Positions 1 to 5,990 of a stretch of DNA of 15,626 nt are shown in pieces (position 1 is the first letter of the stretch; each line of letters begins with the position of its first letter). The position numbers and the translations under genes are program-made. Source of the stretch: UMGS172 sp045651745. Lineage in GTDB: Bacteria > Bacillota > Clostridia > Oscillospirales > Acutalibacteraceae. Under the pieces are notes generated by a model, which saw only the letters and a list, made by a program, of their open reading frames with translations, was not told where the DNA came from and did not search any database. The stretch is from positions 1-15,626 of the forward strand of contig JAZRSW010000052.1 in assembly GCA_045651745.1 (NCBI GenBank), given 5' to 3'.

Positions 1-54
1 TTCTTTTATTATTTTGGTAAGGCCTGCCCGAATTTTGTTGGTTCTGTAGCATAA
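1..54 (+). CDS. Leader peptide (3' part), Phe/Tyr-rich, upstream of aroF
   Basis: Frame 1 from the first base reads FFYYFGKACPNFVGSVA and stops at TAA (52-54). The start codon lies before the window. Five aromatic codons in a row (1-15: Phe, Phe, Tyr, Tyr, Phe), then a short tail, a stop and a terminator just before an aromatic biosynthesis gene, is the classic layout of a ribosome-mediated attenuator, as in the phe leaders of enterobacteria. Scarcity of charged tRNA-Phe or tRNA-Tyr would stall the ribosome on these codons. The reading is inferred: the start and ribosome binding site cannot be seen, so it could also be the end of a longer unrelated protein. Confidence 0.5.
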   Translation, partial: FFYYFGKACPNFVGSVA

Positions 55-123
55 GCACAGCAAAAAAATTACGGACAGTCCGCATTGCATTTGCTTAACA
101 GCTGTTGCAAGGCGGATTTTTTT
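44..123 (+). promoter_or_regulatory. Candidate transcription attenuator of aroF
   Basis: Two exclusive structures can be drawn. The terminator pairs 79-83 with 112-116 and 85-89 with 106-110. An alternative pairs 52-57 (TAAGCA) with 92-97 (TGCTTA) and 60-63 (GCAA) with 85-88 (TTGC), which takes up the 5' arm of the terminator. A ribosome stalled on the aromatic codons at 1-15 leaves 52-63 free and favours antitermination. A ribosome reaching the stop codon at 52-54 covers it and favours termination. CTGT (44-47) and ACAG (57-60) could also form a small pause hairpin. Pairings were made by eye, without folding energies. Confidence 0.5.
79..123 (+). terminator. Intrinsic terminator upstream of aroF (attenuator terminator)
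   Basis: TCCGC (79-83) pairs with GCGGA (112-116) and TTGCA (85-89) with TGCAA (106-110), with one A/G mismatch between the two helices, followed by seven T (117-123). Only 35 bases separate the T-run from the aroF start, too few for a full promoter plus leader. The aroF transcript therefore probably starts upstream and passes through this terminator. Confidence 0.75.
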
Positions 124-158
124 AATTTTCAGAATTTTTCAGAAAAGGGGTAAAAACA

Positions 159-1187
159 ATGCAGGTAACATTCCACAGACAGCTTCCTGAACCGCAGGAG
201 GTAAAGAAAGATTATCCCTTGACCAAGCGTATGGCGCAGGTCAAGGCTGAACGCGATGAGAGTATTAAGGCGGCTTTTGATGGCAGGAGCGATAAGTTTA
301 TCCTTATCATAGGCCCTTGCTCGGCGGACCATAGCGAGCCGGTGCTTGAATATATTTCAAGACTTAAAAAATTAGAGGAAAAGGTATCCGATAAAATAGT
401 AATTATACCAAGAATCTATACTAATAAACCAAGAACAACGGGTCAGGGTTATAAAGGAATGTTGCATCAACCCGACCCTGACGCCAAGCCTGATATGTAT
501 AAGGGTATTGTTGCTATTCGTGAACTTCATTTAGCAGCACTTCGCGATTACGGTTTTTCGTGCGCTGATGAGATGCTTTACCCTGAAAATTATCGTTACC
601 TTTCCGATTTGCTTTCGTATGTTGCAGTGGGTGCCCGCTCGGTAGAAAATCAGCAACATAGACTTACTGCAAGCGGAATAGAAGTTCCCGTTGGTATGAA
701 GAACCCCACAGGCGGTGACCTTAGCGTTATGATTAACTCTATCGTGGCTGCCCAATCAAGTCATACCTTTATTTATCGCGGTTGGGAAGTCACAACCGAG
801 GGCAACCCTTATTCTCATGCCATTCTTCGCGGATATATTGACTATGCCGGTAGAAATGTATCCAACTATCACTACGAGGACCTTTTAAGAGTGGAAGAAC
901 TTTATGAAAAATCCAATCTTACCAACCCGTCGGTCATCGTTGATACTAACCACAACAACTCTGGAAAACAGTATCTTGAACAGATACGTATTGCAAAGGA
1001 TATTGTATACAGTCGAAATCAGAACAAGGATATTAAGCGTCTTGTAAAGGGCTTGATGATTGAAAGTTACCTTGAAGACGGCGCACAAGGCGTGCATGAA
1101 CACGTATTCGGCAAATCAATCACCGACCCGTGTCTTGGTTGGGAAAAGACCGAGCAGTTGATTTTGGATATTGCCGACAAACTGTGA
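159..1187 (+). CDS. aroF: 3-deoxy-7-phosphoheptulonate (DAHP) synthase, class I
   Basis: Joins phosphoenolpyruvate and erythrose 4-phosphate to DAHP, the first step of the shikimate pathway leading to Phe, Tyr and Trp; cytoplasmic. At 342 aa it has the usual length for the AroF/AroG/AroH family. Visible motifs are IGPCSADHSEP (51-61), RIYTNKPRTTGQGYKG (85-100), GMKNPTGGDL (179-188) and DTNHNNSGK (262-270). The four metal ligands of the family can be assigned as Cys54, His265, Glu302 and Asp323. The ATG has a good ribosome binding site (AAAAGGGG about 8 bases upstream). It seems to be controlled by the Phe/Tyr attenuator in front of it and is followed after 15 bases by an acetyltransferase, probably in the same transcript. 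Which feedback type (Phe, Tyr or Trp) it is cannot be told from sequence alone; the symbol is generic. Confidence 0.95.
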   Translation: MQVTFHRQLPEPQEVKKDYPLTKRMAQVKAERDESIKAAFDGRSDKFILIIGPCSADHSEPVLEYISRLKKLEEKVSDKIVIIPRIYTNKPRTTGQGYKGMLHQPDPDAKPDMYKGIVAIRELHLAALRDYGFSCADEMLYPENYRYLSDLLSYVAVGARSVENQQHRLTASGIEVPVGMKNPTGGDLSVMINSIVAAQSSHTFIYRGWEVTTEGNPYSHAILRGYIDYAGRNVSNYHYEDLLRVEELYEKSNLTNPSVIVDTNHNNSGKQYLEQIRIAKDIVYSRNQNKDIKRLVKGLMIESYLEDGAQGVHEHVFGKSITDPCLGWEKTEQLILDIADKL

Positions 1188-1202
1188 TTTTAGGTGGTTT
1201 TA

Positions 1203-1670
1203 ATGATAAGACAAGCTATTGAAAATGATATACCAAAAATCGGAGATTTGCTGTCGCAGGTTGATATGGTACATCATAATGGTAGACCGGATATATTTAA
1301 AATCGGTCGAAAATATTCAGATGACGAGTTGAGAGAACTGCTGAAAGACGAGCAACGACCAATTTTAGTTTCGGTAGACGAAAACGATGAGGTTATGGGA
1401 TATTGCTTCTGTATTTTTCAGCAACATATTAACAATTCGGTGCTTACCGATATTAAAACATTGTATATTGACGACTTATGTGTGGATGAAAACTTAAGAG
1501 GGGAACACATAGGTAAGGAGCTGTACGAGGCAGCAGTTAAACTGGCAAAGGATAGTGGTTGTTATAACCTGACATTAAACGTGTGGAGTTTAAATACTTC
1601 TGCTATGAAGTTTTATGAGTCGTTAGGACTCACTCCGCAAAAGGTTGGAATGGAACTGATAATAAAATAA
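1203..1670 (+). CDS. GNAT-family N-acetyltransferase
   Basis: A 155-aa single-domain GNAT protein that should transfer an acetyl group from acetyl-CoA to an unknown amine. The family signature is present: a beta strand ending in DDLCVDENLRGEHIGKEL, with the pyrophosphate-binding Arg99-Gly100-x-x-Ile-Gly104 loop, then helix residues 105-118 and the late NVWSLNTSAMKFYESLGL stretch (127-143), which carries the Asn and Tyr commonly seen in this fold. ATG 1203 is chosen over GTG 1194 because AGGTGG at 1192-1197 is a well-spaced ribosome binding site for it. It follows aroF by 15 bases, so it is likely co-transcribed, but nothing ties it chemically to aromatic synthesis. No clear terminator follows; the next promoter begins eight bases after its stop. 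Confidence 0.88.
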   Translation: MIRQAIENDIPKIGDLLSQVDMVHHNGRPDIFKIGRKYSDDELRELLKDEQRPILVSVDENDEVMGYCFCIFQQHINNSVLTDIKTLYIDDLCVDENLRGEHIGKELYEAAVKLAKDSGCYNLTLNVWSLNTSAMKFYESLGLTPQKVGMELIIK

Positions 1671-1677
1671 AAAATAC

Positions 1678-1706
1678 TTGACTTTTGTGATTTGATGTGC
1701 TAAAAT
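1678..1706 (+). promoter_or_regulatory. Sigma-A promoter of the Ile T-box transcript
   Basis: -35 TTGACT (1678-1683), 17-base spacer, -10 TAAAAT (1701-1706), preceded by TGC, which gives an extended -10. The T-box stem I begins about 30 bases downstream. Confidence 0.85.
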
Positions 1707-1734
1707 ACGAAGTAAATTTGAATATCACAAAAAA

Positions 1735-2000
1735 CGACTATGATGAAGACGGTCGGAAAGTGAAACTATTAAGAGAGTTGCCGGTTGGTGTGAGGCAATG
1801 GTGGAACCTTCCAATGACCTATCACTTCTGAGTCGGAGGACCGAAAGGCTTTAGCTTAGTAGACTCCTTCCGTATTGCTGCGTAAAAGCAAAGGGCTTGT
1901 TAGAGCTCGGAAAGTGACGAAAATTTTAATTTTCGTAATTTGAGTGGTACCGCGGGTTAATAACTCGTCTCAAAGTTCTCTTTGAGACGAGTTTTGTTTT
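1735..2000 (+). promoter_or_regulatory. T-box leader, specifier ATC (isoleucine)
   Basis: Stem I shows a kink-turn base helix (GACT with AGTC at 1831-1834 region), the AG bulge AGAGAG (1772-1777), and the distal loop GGTTGGTG (1783-1790) closed by TTGCC/GGCAA. The T-box bulge TGGTACCGCGG follows at about 1945-1955. The specifier is read by aligning all three leaders of the window on the pattern NNN-A-four stem bases-(T/C)GAG: here ATC-A-CTTC-TGAG, so ATC at 1821-1823, an Ile codon. The T in TGGT fits an A discriminator base, as tRNA-Ile has. Uncharged tRNA-Ile would stabilise the antiterminator and switch on the downstream ligase. The specifier is an inference from alignment; the T-box identity is secure. 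Confidence 0.93.
1962..2000 (+). terminator. Regulated terminator of the Ile T-box
   Basis: AACTCGTCTCAAAG (1962-1975) pairs with CTTTGAGACGAGTT (1980-1993) around a TTCT loop, followed by a T-rich tract. It would compete with the antiterminator that includes the T-box bulge. Confidence 0.92.
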
Positions 2001-2053
2001 ATTCAAATTCGTAACCATTATCCAAAATGTCATAAATGAAAGGAGACAGCAAA

Positions 2054-4357
2054 ATGGATTACAGTTTGAAAGAGGTCGCAGGAAGAATTAAAGACCTGAG
2101 AGAAGCAAAAGGATACTCACAAGAACAACTTGCCAAGCTTACCGGTGTTTCGGTTGAGGAATACCGCGCATTAGAGCAGGGTGACACGGATTTCAGTTTT
2201 ACTTTTATTTACAAGTGTGCAAAGGCTTGTGGTGTTGAAGTAGTTGATTTGCTTGAAGGAAGAAGTACAACTCTTACTTCTTTTGCCATCACCAGAAAGG
2301 GTGAGGGTCTTAAAATTTTGAAACAACACGGCGTTGAATATAACAACCTCGCTCCCAAGTTTAAGGAAAAGTTAGCCGAGCCTTTCTTGGTTAAATTCCC
2401 GTATATTCCCGAAGAGCAGGATGCTCCGATGAAACTTAATTCCCATAACGGTCAGGAATTTGACGTAATCGTAAAAGGTTCATTGAAAGTTCAGGTCGGT
2501 AATAAAGTAGAAATTCTTAATGAGGGTGACTCGATTTTCTATAACAGTCTTATTCCTCACGGTATGATTGCCGTTTCCGAAGGCGGTTGTGAGTTCCATG
2601 CCGTAGTTCTTAACCCGCAGGACGGTCTTGTAAGCGAAGAATACCCCGAAGCACCTATTGTTGCGACCAAAACTGTTGGGAAGACGGCTACTGCAACAAC
2701 GGTTGCAGATAATTTTGTTGAGTCATTTTATGATGAAAACGGCGTTTTCAATGGCATCAAATTTAAGAATGAAGATAAATTCAACTTTGCTTTTGATTGT
2801 GTTGACGCTATCGCAGAAAAAAATCCTGACAAGCTCGCAATGATGTGGGTTGCAAACGATAAGACCGACCGAAAGTTCACATTTAGTGATATGAAGAAGT
2901 ATTCAGCCAAGACTGCTAACTATTTTGAGTCGCTCGGCATCAAAAAAGGCGATACTGTAATGCTTGTGCTTAAAAGACATTATCAGTTCTGGTTCTGTAT
3001 GCTTGCACTTCATAAAATCGGTGCTATCGCAATCCCTGCTACCAATCAGCTTGTAGAACACGATTTTACTTATAGATACAAAGCAGCAAAGGTTAAGGCG
3101 ATTGTTTGTACTGCCGACGGTGATGTATCGGTTGAGGCAGAAAAGGCAGCAGCCGAGTTCCCCGAAATGCTCAAAATTTTGGTTGGCGGTAAAAGAGACG
3201 GTTGGAATGATTTTAATGTTGAAATGGAGCGTTTCAGCACCCACTATGACCGCACTGAAAACACACCTTGCGGTAACGACCCGATGCTTATGATTTTTAC
3301 TTCGGGTACAACCGGTTATCCCCGTATCGCAACTCATTCTTATAAATACGCTTTAGGTCATTATCCTACCGCAAAGCATTGGCATAATGTTAATCCTGAC
3401 GGCTTGCATTTCACAATTTCTGATACAGGTTGGGGTAAGGCGCTTTGGGGTAAACTTTACGGTCAGTGGCTCTGTGAAGCAGGTATATTTACCTATGACT
3501 TTGACAGATTCCATTCTGACGATATCTTGCCGATGTTCGCAAAATACGGCATTACCACATTCTGCGCACCGCCCACAAGGTACCGTTTCTTTATAAAAGA
3601 AGATTTGTCCAAGTATGACCTTTCTTCTATCGAGTATGCAACTACCGCGGGTGAAGCGCTTAACCCTGAGGTATTTAACCAGTTTAAAAAGGCAACAGGA
3701 CTTACCATTATGGAAGGCTTCGGTCAGACCGAAACTACACTTTCTATTGCAAACTTTGTTGGTTCTACACCTAAAATCGGTTCAATGGGCAGACCGAGTC
3801 CGCTTTATGATGTAGTTGTTTTAGACCCTGACGGAAACGAGTGTAAAACAGGTGATACGGGTGAAATCTGTATCCGCGTAAAAGACGGTGAAGCACCTTG
3901 CGGACTCTTTATCGGTTATTATCTCGACGAAGAAAAGACCAATGAAGTCTGGCACGACGGATATTATCATACTGGCGACACCGCAACAATGGACGAGGAA
4001 GGATACTTGTGGTATGTCGGCCGTATTGATGATGTTATCAAGTCTTCGGGCTACCGTATCGGACCTTTCGAAATTGAGAGCGTAATTATGGAACTTCCCT
4101 ATGTATTGGAATGCGCTGTTACTCCTGTACCTGATGAAGTTCGCGGTCAAATCGTAAAAGCTACGGTAGTTCTTGTAAAAGGAACAAAAGGCACAGACGA
4201 ACTTAAAAAAGAAATTCAGGAATACGTTAAGACACATACTGCTCCTTATAAGTATCCGAGAATCGTTGAGTTTGTTGACGAACTTCCCAAGACTATCAGC
4301 GGTAAGGTAAGACGTGTTGAAATCCGTAAAAATGATATAGAAAAATTGCAAAAATAA
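2054..4357 (+). CDS. XRE-cupin-acyl-CoA synthetase fusion 1 (Ile T-box)
   Basis: A 767-aa fusion. Residues about 9-67 form an XRE-type helix-turn-helix (RIKDLREAKGYSQEQLAKLT, then GVSVEEYRALEQG). About 125-190 is a cupin with possible metal ligands His131, Glu135 and His169. About 225-765 is an AMP-forming acyl-CoA synthetase with TSGTTG (from 416), GFGQTETT, YHTGD (638-642), GRIDDVIKSSGYRIGPFEIE and the C-terminal catalytic lysine Lys751 in TISGK. The usual PK after TSGTTG is PR here. Expected reaction: carboxylate + ATP + CoA to acyl-CoA + AMP + PPi. Under an Ile T-box the best guess for substrate is 2-methylbutyrate; this is inference. The small N-terminal part resembles XRE-cupin repressors, so it may bind DNA or sense the acid or acyl-CoA. 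ATG 2054 is chosen for AGGAGA at 2041-2046; an ATG at 2036 would add six residues and overlap that site. Close paralogue at 11051. Confidence 0.92.
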   Translation: MDYSLKEVAGRIKDLREAKGYSQEQLAKLTGVSVEEYRALEQGDTDFSFTFIYKCAKACGVEVVDLLEGRSTTLTSFAITRKGEGLKILKQHGVEYNNLAPKFKEKLAEPFLVKFPYIPEEQDAPMKLNSHNGQEFDVIVKGSLKVQVGNKVEILNEGDSIFYNSLIPHGMIAVSEGGCEFHAVVLNPQDGLVSEEYPEAPIVATKTVGKTATATTVADNFVESFYDENGVFNGIKFKNEDKFNFAFDCVDAIAEKNPDKLAMMWVANDKTDRKFTFSDMKKYSAKTANYFESLGIKKGDTVMLVLKRHYQFWFCMLALHKIGAIAIPATNQLVEHDFTYRYKAAKVKAIVCTADGDVSVEAEKAAAEFPEMLKILVGGKRDGWNDFNVEMERFSTHYDRTENTPCGNDPMLMIFTSGTTGYPRIATHSYKYALGHYPTAKHWHNVNPDGLHFTISDTGWGKALWGKLYGQWLCEAGIFTYDFDRFHSDDILPMFAKYGITTFCAPPTRYRFFIKEDLSKYDLSSIEYATTAGEALNPEVFNQFKKATGLTIMEGFGQTETTLSIANFVGSTPKIGSMGRPSPLYDVVVLDPDGNECKTGDTGEICIRVKDGEAPCGLFIGYYLDEEKTNEVWHDGYYHTGDTATMDEEGYLWYVGRIDDVIKSSGYRIGPFEIESVIMELPYVLECAVTPVPDEVRGQIVKATVVLVKGTKGTDELKKEIQEYVKTHTAPYKYPRIVEFVDELPKTISGKVRRVEIRKNDIEKLQK

Positions 4358-4362
4358 AAAAC

Positions 4363-4398
4363 CGAGGACTGATGTGTTTAAATCAGTCCTCGATTTTT
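4363..4398. terminator. Bidirectional intrinsic terminator between convergent genes
   Basis: CGAGGACTGAT (4363-4373) pairs with ATCAGTCCTCG (4382-4392). There is a T-run on the plus side (4393-4397) and an A-run on the plus side before 4362, which serves as the T-run for the minus strand. It ends the fusion gene on the plus strand and the small-protein gene on the minus strand, whose last codons and stop lie inside the hairpin. Confidence 0.9.
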
Positions 4399-4559
4399 AT
4401 CTTGTTAGCACATAAATTTTCTCTTGCGGCAATTGTAGCAAGCGTGTCGCCGAGTTGAACGAAAATTCCTGCTAAAAGGGCAGTTTCGTCAATCGTCAGA
4501 TTGCAGGCAATAGCGTTGGCAAGCGCCGTTATTGAGGTTGTTAATTCCAAAGAGTTCAT
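4383..4559 (-). CDS. DUF6774-like small protein
   Basis: A 58-aa protein of unknown function. The core MNSLELTTSITALANAIA continues into a Glu- and Leu-rich helix ending QLGDTLATIAARENLC. It matches what I remember of the DUF6774 family of short clostridial proteins (function unknown; the family name should be checked). It has Cys19 and Cys50 but no transmembrane segment or signal peptide. The ATG at 4559 has AAGGAAATG as ribosome binding site a few bases upstream; longer starts would add 19 AT-rich residues unlike the family. It lies 59 bases after the DUF421 gene on the same strand. Its 3' end overlaps the terminator hairpin. Confidence 0.7.
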   Translation of the reverse strand: MNSLELTTSITALANAIACNLTIDETALLAGIFVQLGDTLATIAARENLCANKIKIED

Positions 4560-4618
4560 TTTTAACATTTCCTTATGGTAGAAATTTAATTTTATATTCA
4601 ATATCAGTATATGCAAAA

Positions 4619-5296
4619 TTACTCATTCGGATAAAGTGTCAATTTGTCTTCTTCGGGGTGGTAAATACCAAGAAAGATGGCTTTCACGTCATTATAACCT
4701 TGTAATTTTAATTCGTTTTCAAGCCACTTTTCGTTACGTTTCATACGTGAGAGATTTTCGGCCATTACACAACCGTCCATAATAACCTCGACGCCGATGT
4801 GTGTTGCTTTGGCGGTGATTTTTAAATCTTCGGGGGTTGCAGGGCGGTTTTTAGGTTTCGATAAAATTGAAACCTTGCCGTTATGCTCAAAAATTGCCGT
4901 TTGTATTTCTCCAAGGTCGAAGTACCCTTGTTCTCGGCAAAGTAACATAAACTCAGATAAATCAAGTTTTGCTTTTTTTAAGTTTTTGCGGTAGATTTTG
5001 TCCTCGTTCATTAAAATACTCGGTGTGCCGTTAATATATTTACGGGATAGAGGGATTTTGTGGGTGATTAAGTTTAAAACGATTGATACAAGTCCGTAGA
5101 TTATGAGCGCTATTAACGGTTTATACGGTTTTTCCAATTCGGTTGCAAGTTCCGCGCCGATTGAACCGATTGTAATACCGCTGACATAGTCAAAAAAGTC
5201 AAGTTGAGCCACCTGCTTGTGTCCCATAATTTTTGTGATGATAAATAATGCCACAACCGATAACAGCGATGTTAATATTACCTTTAAAATTTCCAT
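4619..5296 (-). CDS. DUF421 (YetF/YcaP-type) membrane protein
   Basis: A 225-aa protein with the architecture of the DUF421 family. There are about three N-terminal membrane segments (roughly 5-22, 37-52 and 58-78), with the family signature around GHKQVAQLDFFDYVSGITIG (25-44), then a cytoplasmic or peripheral domain with KPKNRPATPEDL and VIMDGCVMAENL. The molecular function of the family is not established; some Bacillus members are linked to spores or the cell envelope. The start is uncertain: ATG 5296 is taken because homologues begin near the first membrane helix, though its GAGG ribosome binding site is unusually close (two bases); GTG 5308 would add four residues. No link to the flanking T-box operons is apparent. 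Confidence 0.85.
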   Translation of the reverse strand: MEILKVILTSLLSVVALFIITKIMGHKQVAQLDFFDYVSGITIGSIGAELATELEKPYKPLIALIIYGLVSIVLNLITHKIPLSRKYINGTPSILMNEDKIYRKNLKKAKLDLSEFMLLCREQGYFDLGEIQTAIFEHNGKVSILSKPKNRPATPEDLKITAKATHIGVEVIMDGCVMAENLSRMKRNEKWLENELKLQGYNDVKAIFLGIYHPEEDKLTLYPNE

Positions 5297-5374
5297 TTCC
5301 TCACCCACTCAGAATTTAGTGTGTGGGGGAAAGAAGGGAATATACTTTTTTGCTTAATGCGAAAATCAGTTTTA

Positions 5375-5420
5375 ATGAAGAGTGAATAATGAAGAGTGAA
5401 TAGTGAAGAGTGAAGAGTGA
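5375..5420. repeat. Short tandem-like repeat of GAAGAGTGA units
   Basis: About four imperfect copies of ATGAAGAGTGAAT / AGTGAAGAGTGA are read head to tail, made of alternating GAAGAGTGA and GAATAATGA words. On the other strand it reads as TTCACTCTTCACT. It lies between the tRNA terminator and the DUF421 gene and contains no gene. Similar purine-rich repeats occur between genes in other clostridia (from memory). Confidence 0.75.
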
Positions 5421-5426
5421 AAAAGT

Positions 5427-5458
5427 AAAAATCCCCATTCTTGCGAATGAGGATTTTT
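5427..5458 (-). terminator. Intrinsic terminator after tRNA-Pro
   Basis: Read on the minus strand, TCCTCATTC and GAATGGGGA pair fully (one U-G pair) around a GCAA tetraloop, flanked by A- and T-runs. It begins at the tRNA 3' end and separates the tRNA from the DUF421 gene. The flanking A and T runs make it usable in both directions. Confidence 0.88.
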
Positions 5459-5534
5459 GGTCGAGGTGACAAGACTTGAACTTGCGGCCTCTGCGTCCCG
5501 AACGCAGCGCTCTACCAAACTGAGCCACACCTCG
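5458..5534 (-). tRNA. tRNA-Pro (anticodon CGG), CCA encoded
   Basis: On the minus strand the 7-bp acceptor stem CGAGGTG/CACCTCG is followed by a D arm (GCTC...GAGC), an anticodon stem CTGCG/CGCAG closing the loop TTCGGGA with anticodon CGG, and a T arm with GTTCAAGTC. The discriminator is A and the terminal CCA (5458-5460 on the plus strand) is encoded. Total length is 77 bases with CCA. It decodes CCG. Confidence 0.97.
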
Positions 5535-5571
5535 AAGTATTTACTTTGCAGTCTTTTGACCGTGCTGTATC

Positions 5572-5600
5572 ATTATATAGATTTAAATAAGAAATGTCAA
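5572..5600 (-). promoter_or_regulatory. Promoter of tRNA-Pro
   Basis: On the minus strand: -35 TTGACA (5600-5595), 17-base spacer, -10 TATAAT (5577-5572). Both hexamers are perfect consensus; the tRNA 5' end lies 38 bases beyond the -10. Confidence 0.9.
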
Positions 5601-5653
5601 GACATTTTTCCAAATATTTTTATTTTTAGGGCTGTTTTCTTGGTAAAAAAATC

Positions 5654-5682
5654 TTGACAAAATGGGATATTGGTGATATAAT
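5654..5682 (+). promoter_or_regulatory. Sigma-A promoter of the Leu T-box transcript
   Basis: -35 TTGACA (5654-5659), 17-base spacer, -10 TATAAT (5677-5682), with TGA just before the -10 (extended -10). It is back to back with the tRNA-Pro promoter. Confidence 0.93.
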
Positions 5683-5687
5683 CTCTC

Positions 5688-5949
5688 AAAAGCGTTGAAG
5701 ATATTAAGCTTGAAGTAAATACTTTTCAGAGAGTTGTCGGTCGGTGCGAGGCAATAGGTTAAATTCAAAGCGGTCTCATATCTGAGCTTGGTTTCCGAAT
5801 TTTAAGTAAGAAATCACGGTCGGCACCGTTATTGGCCAAGGGTTTGTATGAACCTGATGAGTGGTCACTTTTTAGTGGCAATACGGGTGGTACCGTGGTT
5901 AATTTTTTAGTTAATCATCCCGCAGAGATTGTTTTCTCTGCGGTTTTTT
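5688..5949 (+). promoter_or_regulatory. T-box leader, specifier CTC (leucine)
   Basis: The AG bulge AGAGAG is at 5728-5733 and the distal loop reads GGTCGGTG (5739-5746), one base off the usual GGTTGGTG. The T-box bulge is GGGTGGTACCGTGG (5885-5898), with T where CGCGG is usual. The base helix AAGC/GCTT and the helix GATAT/ATATC flank a kink-turn (TTGAA opposite TGAG). Aligned with the other two leaders the specifier position reads CTC-A-TATC-TGAG, so CTC at 5775-5777, a Leu codon. This leader differs in its stems II/III from the other two, which resemble each other. It would respond to uncharged tRNA-Leu. Confidence 0.92.
5920..5949 (+). terminator. Regulated terminator of the Leu T-box
   Basis: CCGCAGAGA (5920-5928) pairs with TCTCTGCGG (5935-5943), followed by six T. 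It is placed directly after the T-box bulge region, as expected for transcription-attenuating T-boxes. Confidence 0.93.
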
Positions 5950-5990
5950 GTTATATTGTAAAAAAGCAGAGCAGAAAAGGAGTAATAATA

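Noticed and set aside
1801..1830. Tyr (TAT) or Leu (CTA) as the specifier of the first T-box
   Set aside because: Only ATC matches the spacing shared by all three leaders (codon, A, four stem bases, T/C GAG).
5316..5657. Open frames across the tRNA on both strands (starting MAQFGRALRSGRRGRK and MVEVTRLELAASASRTQ)
   Set aside because: These are the typical false protein calls made by translating a tRNA gene and its antisense; the tRNA-Pro structure explains the sequence.
5832..5990. N-terminal extension of the LeuA-like protein (MAKGLYEPDEW...)
   Set aside because: It runs through the T-box bulge and terminator; the ATG at 5991 has a strong ribosome binding site and matches where LeuA proteins begin.
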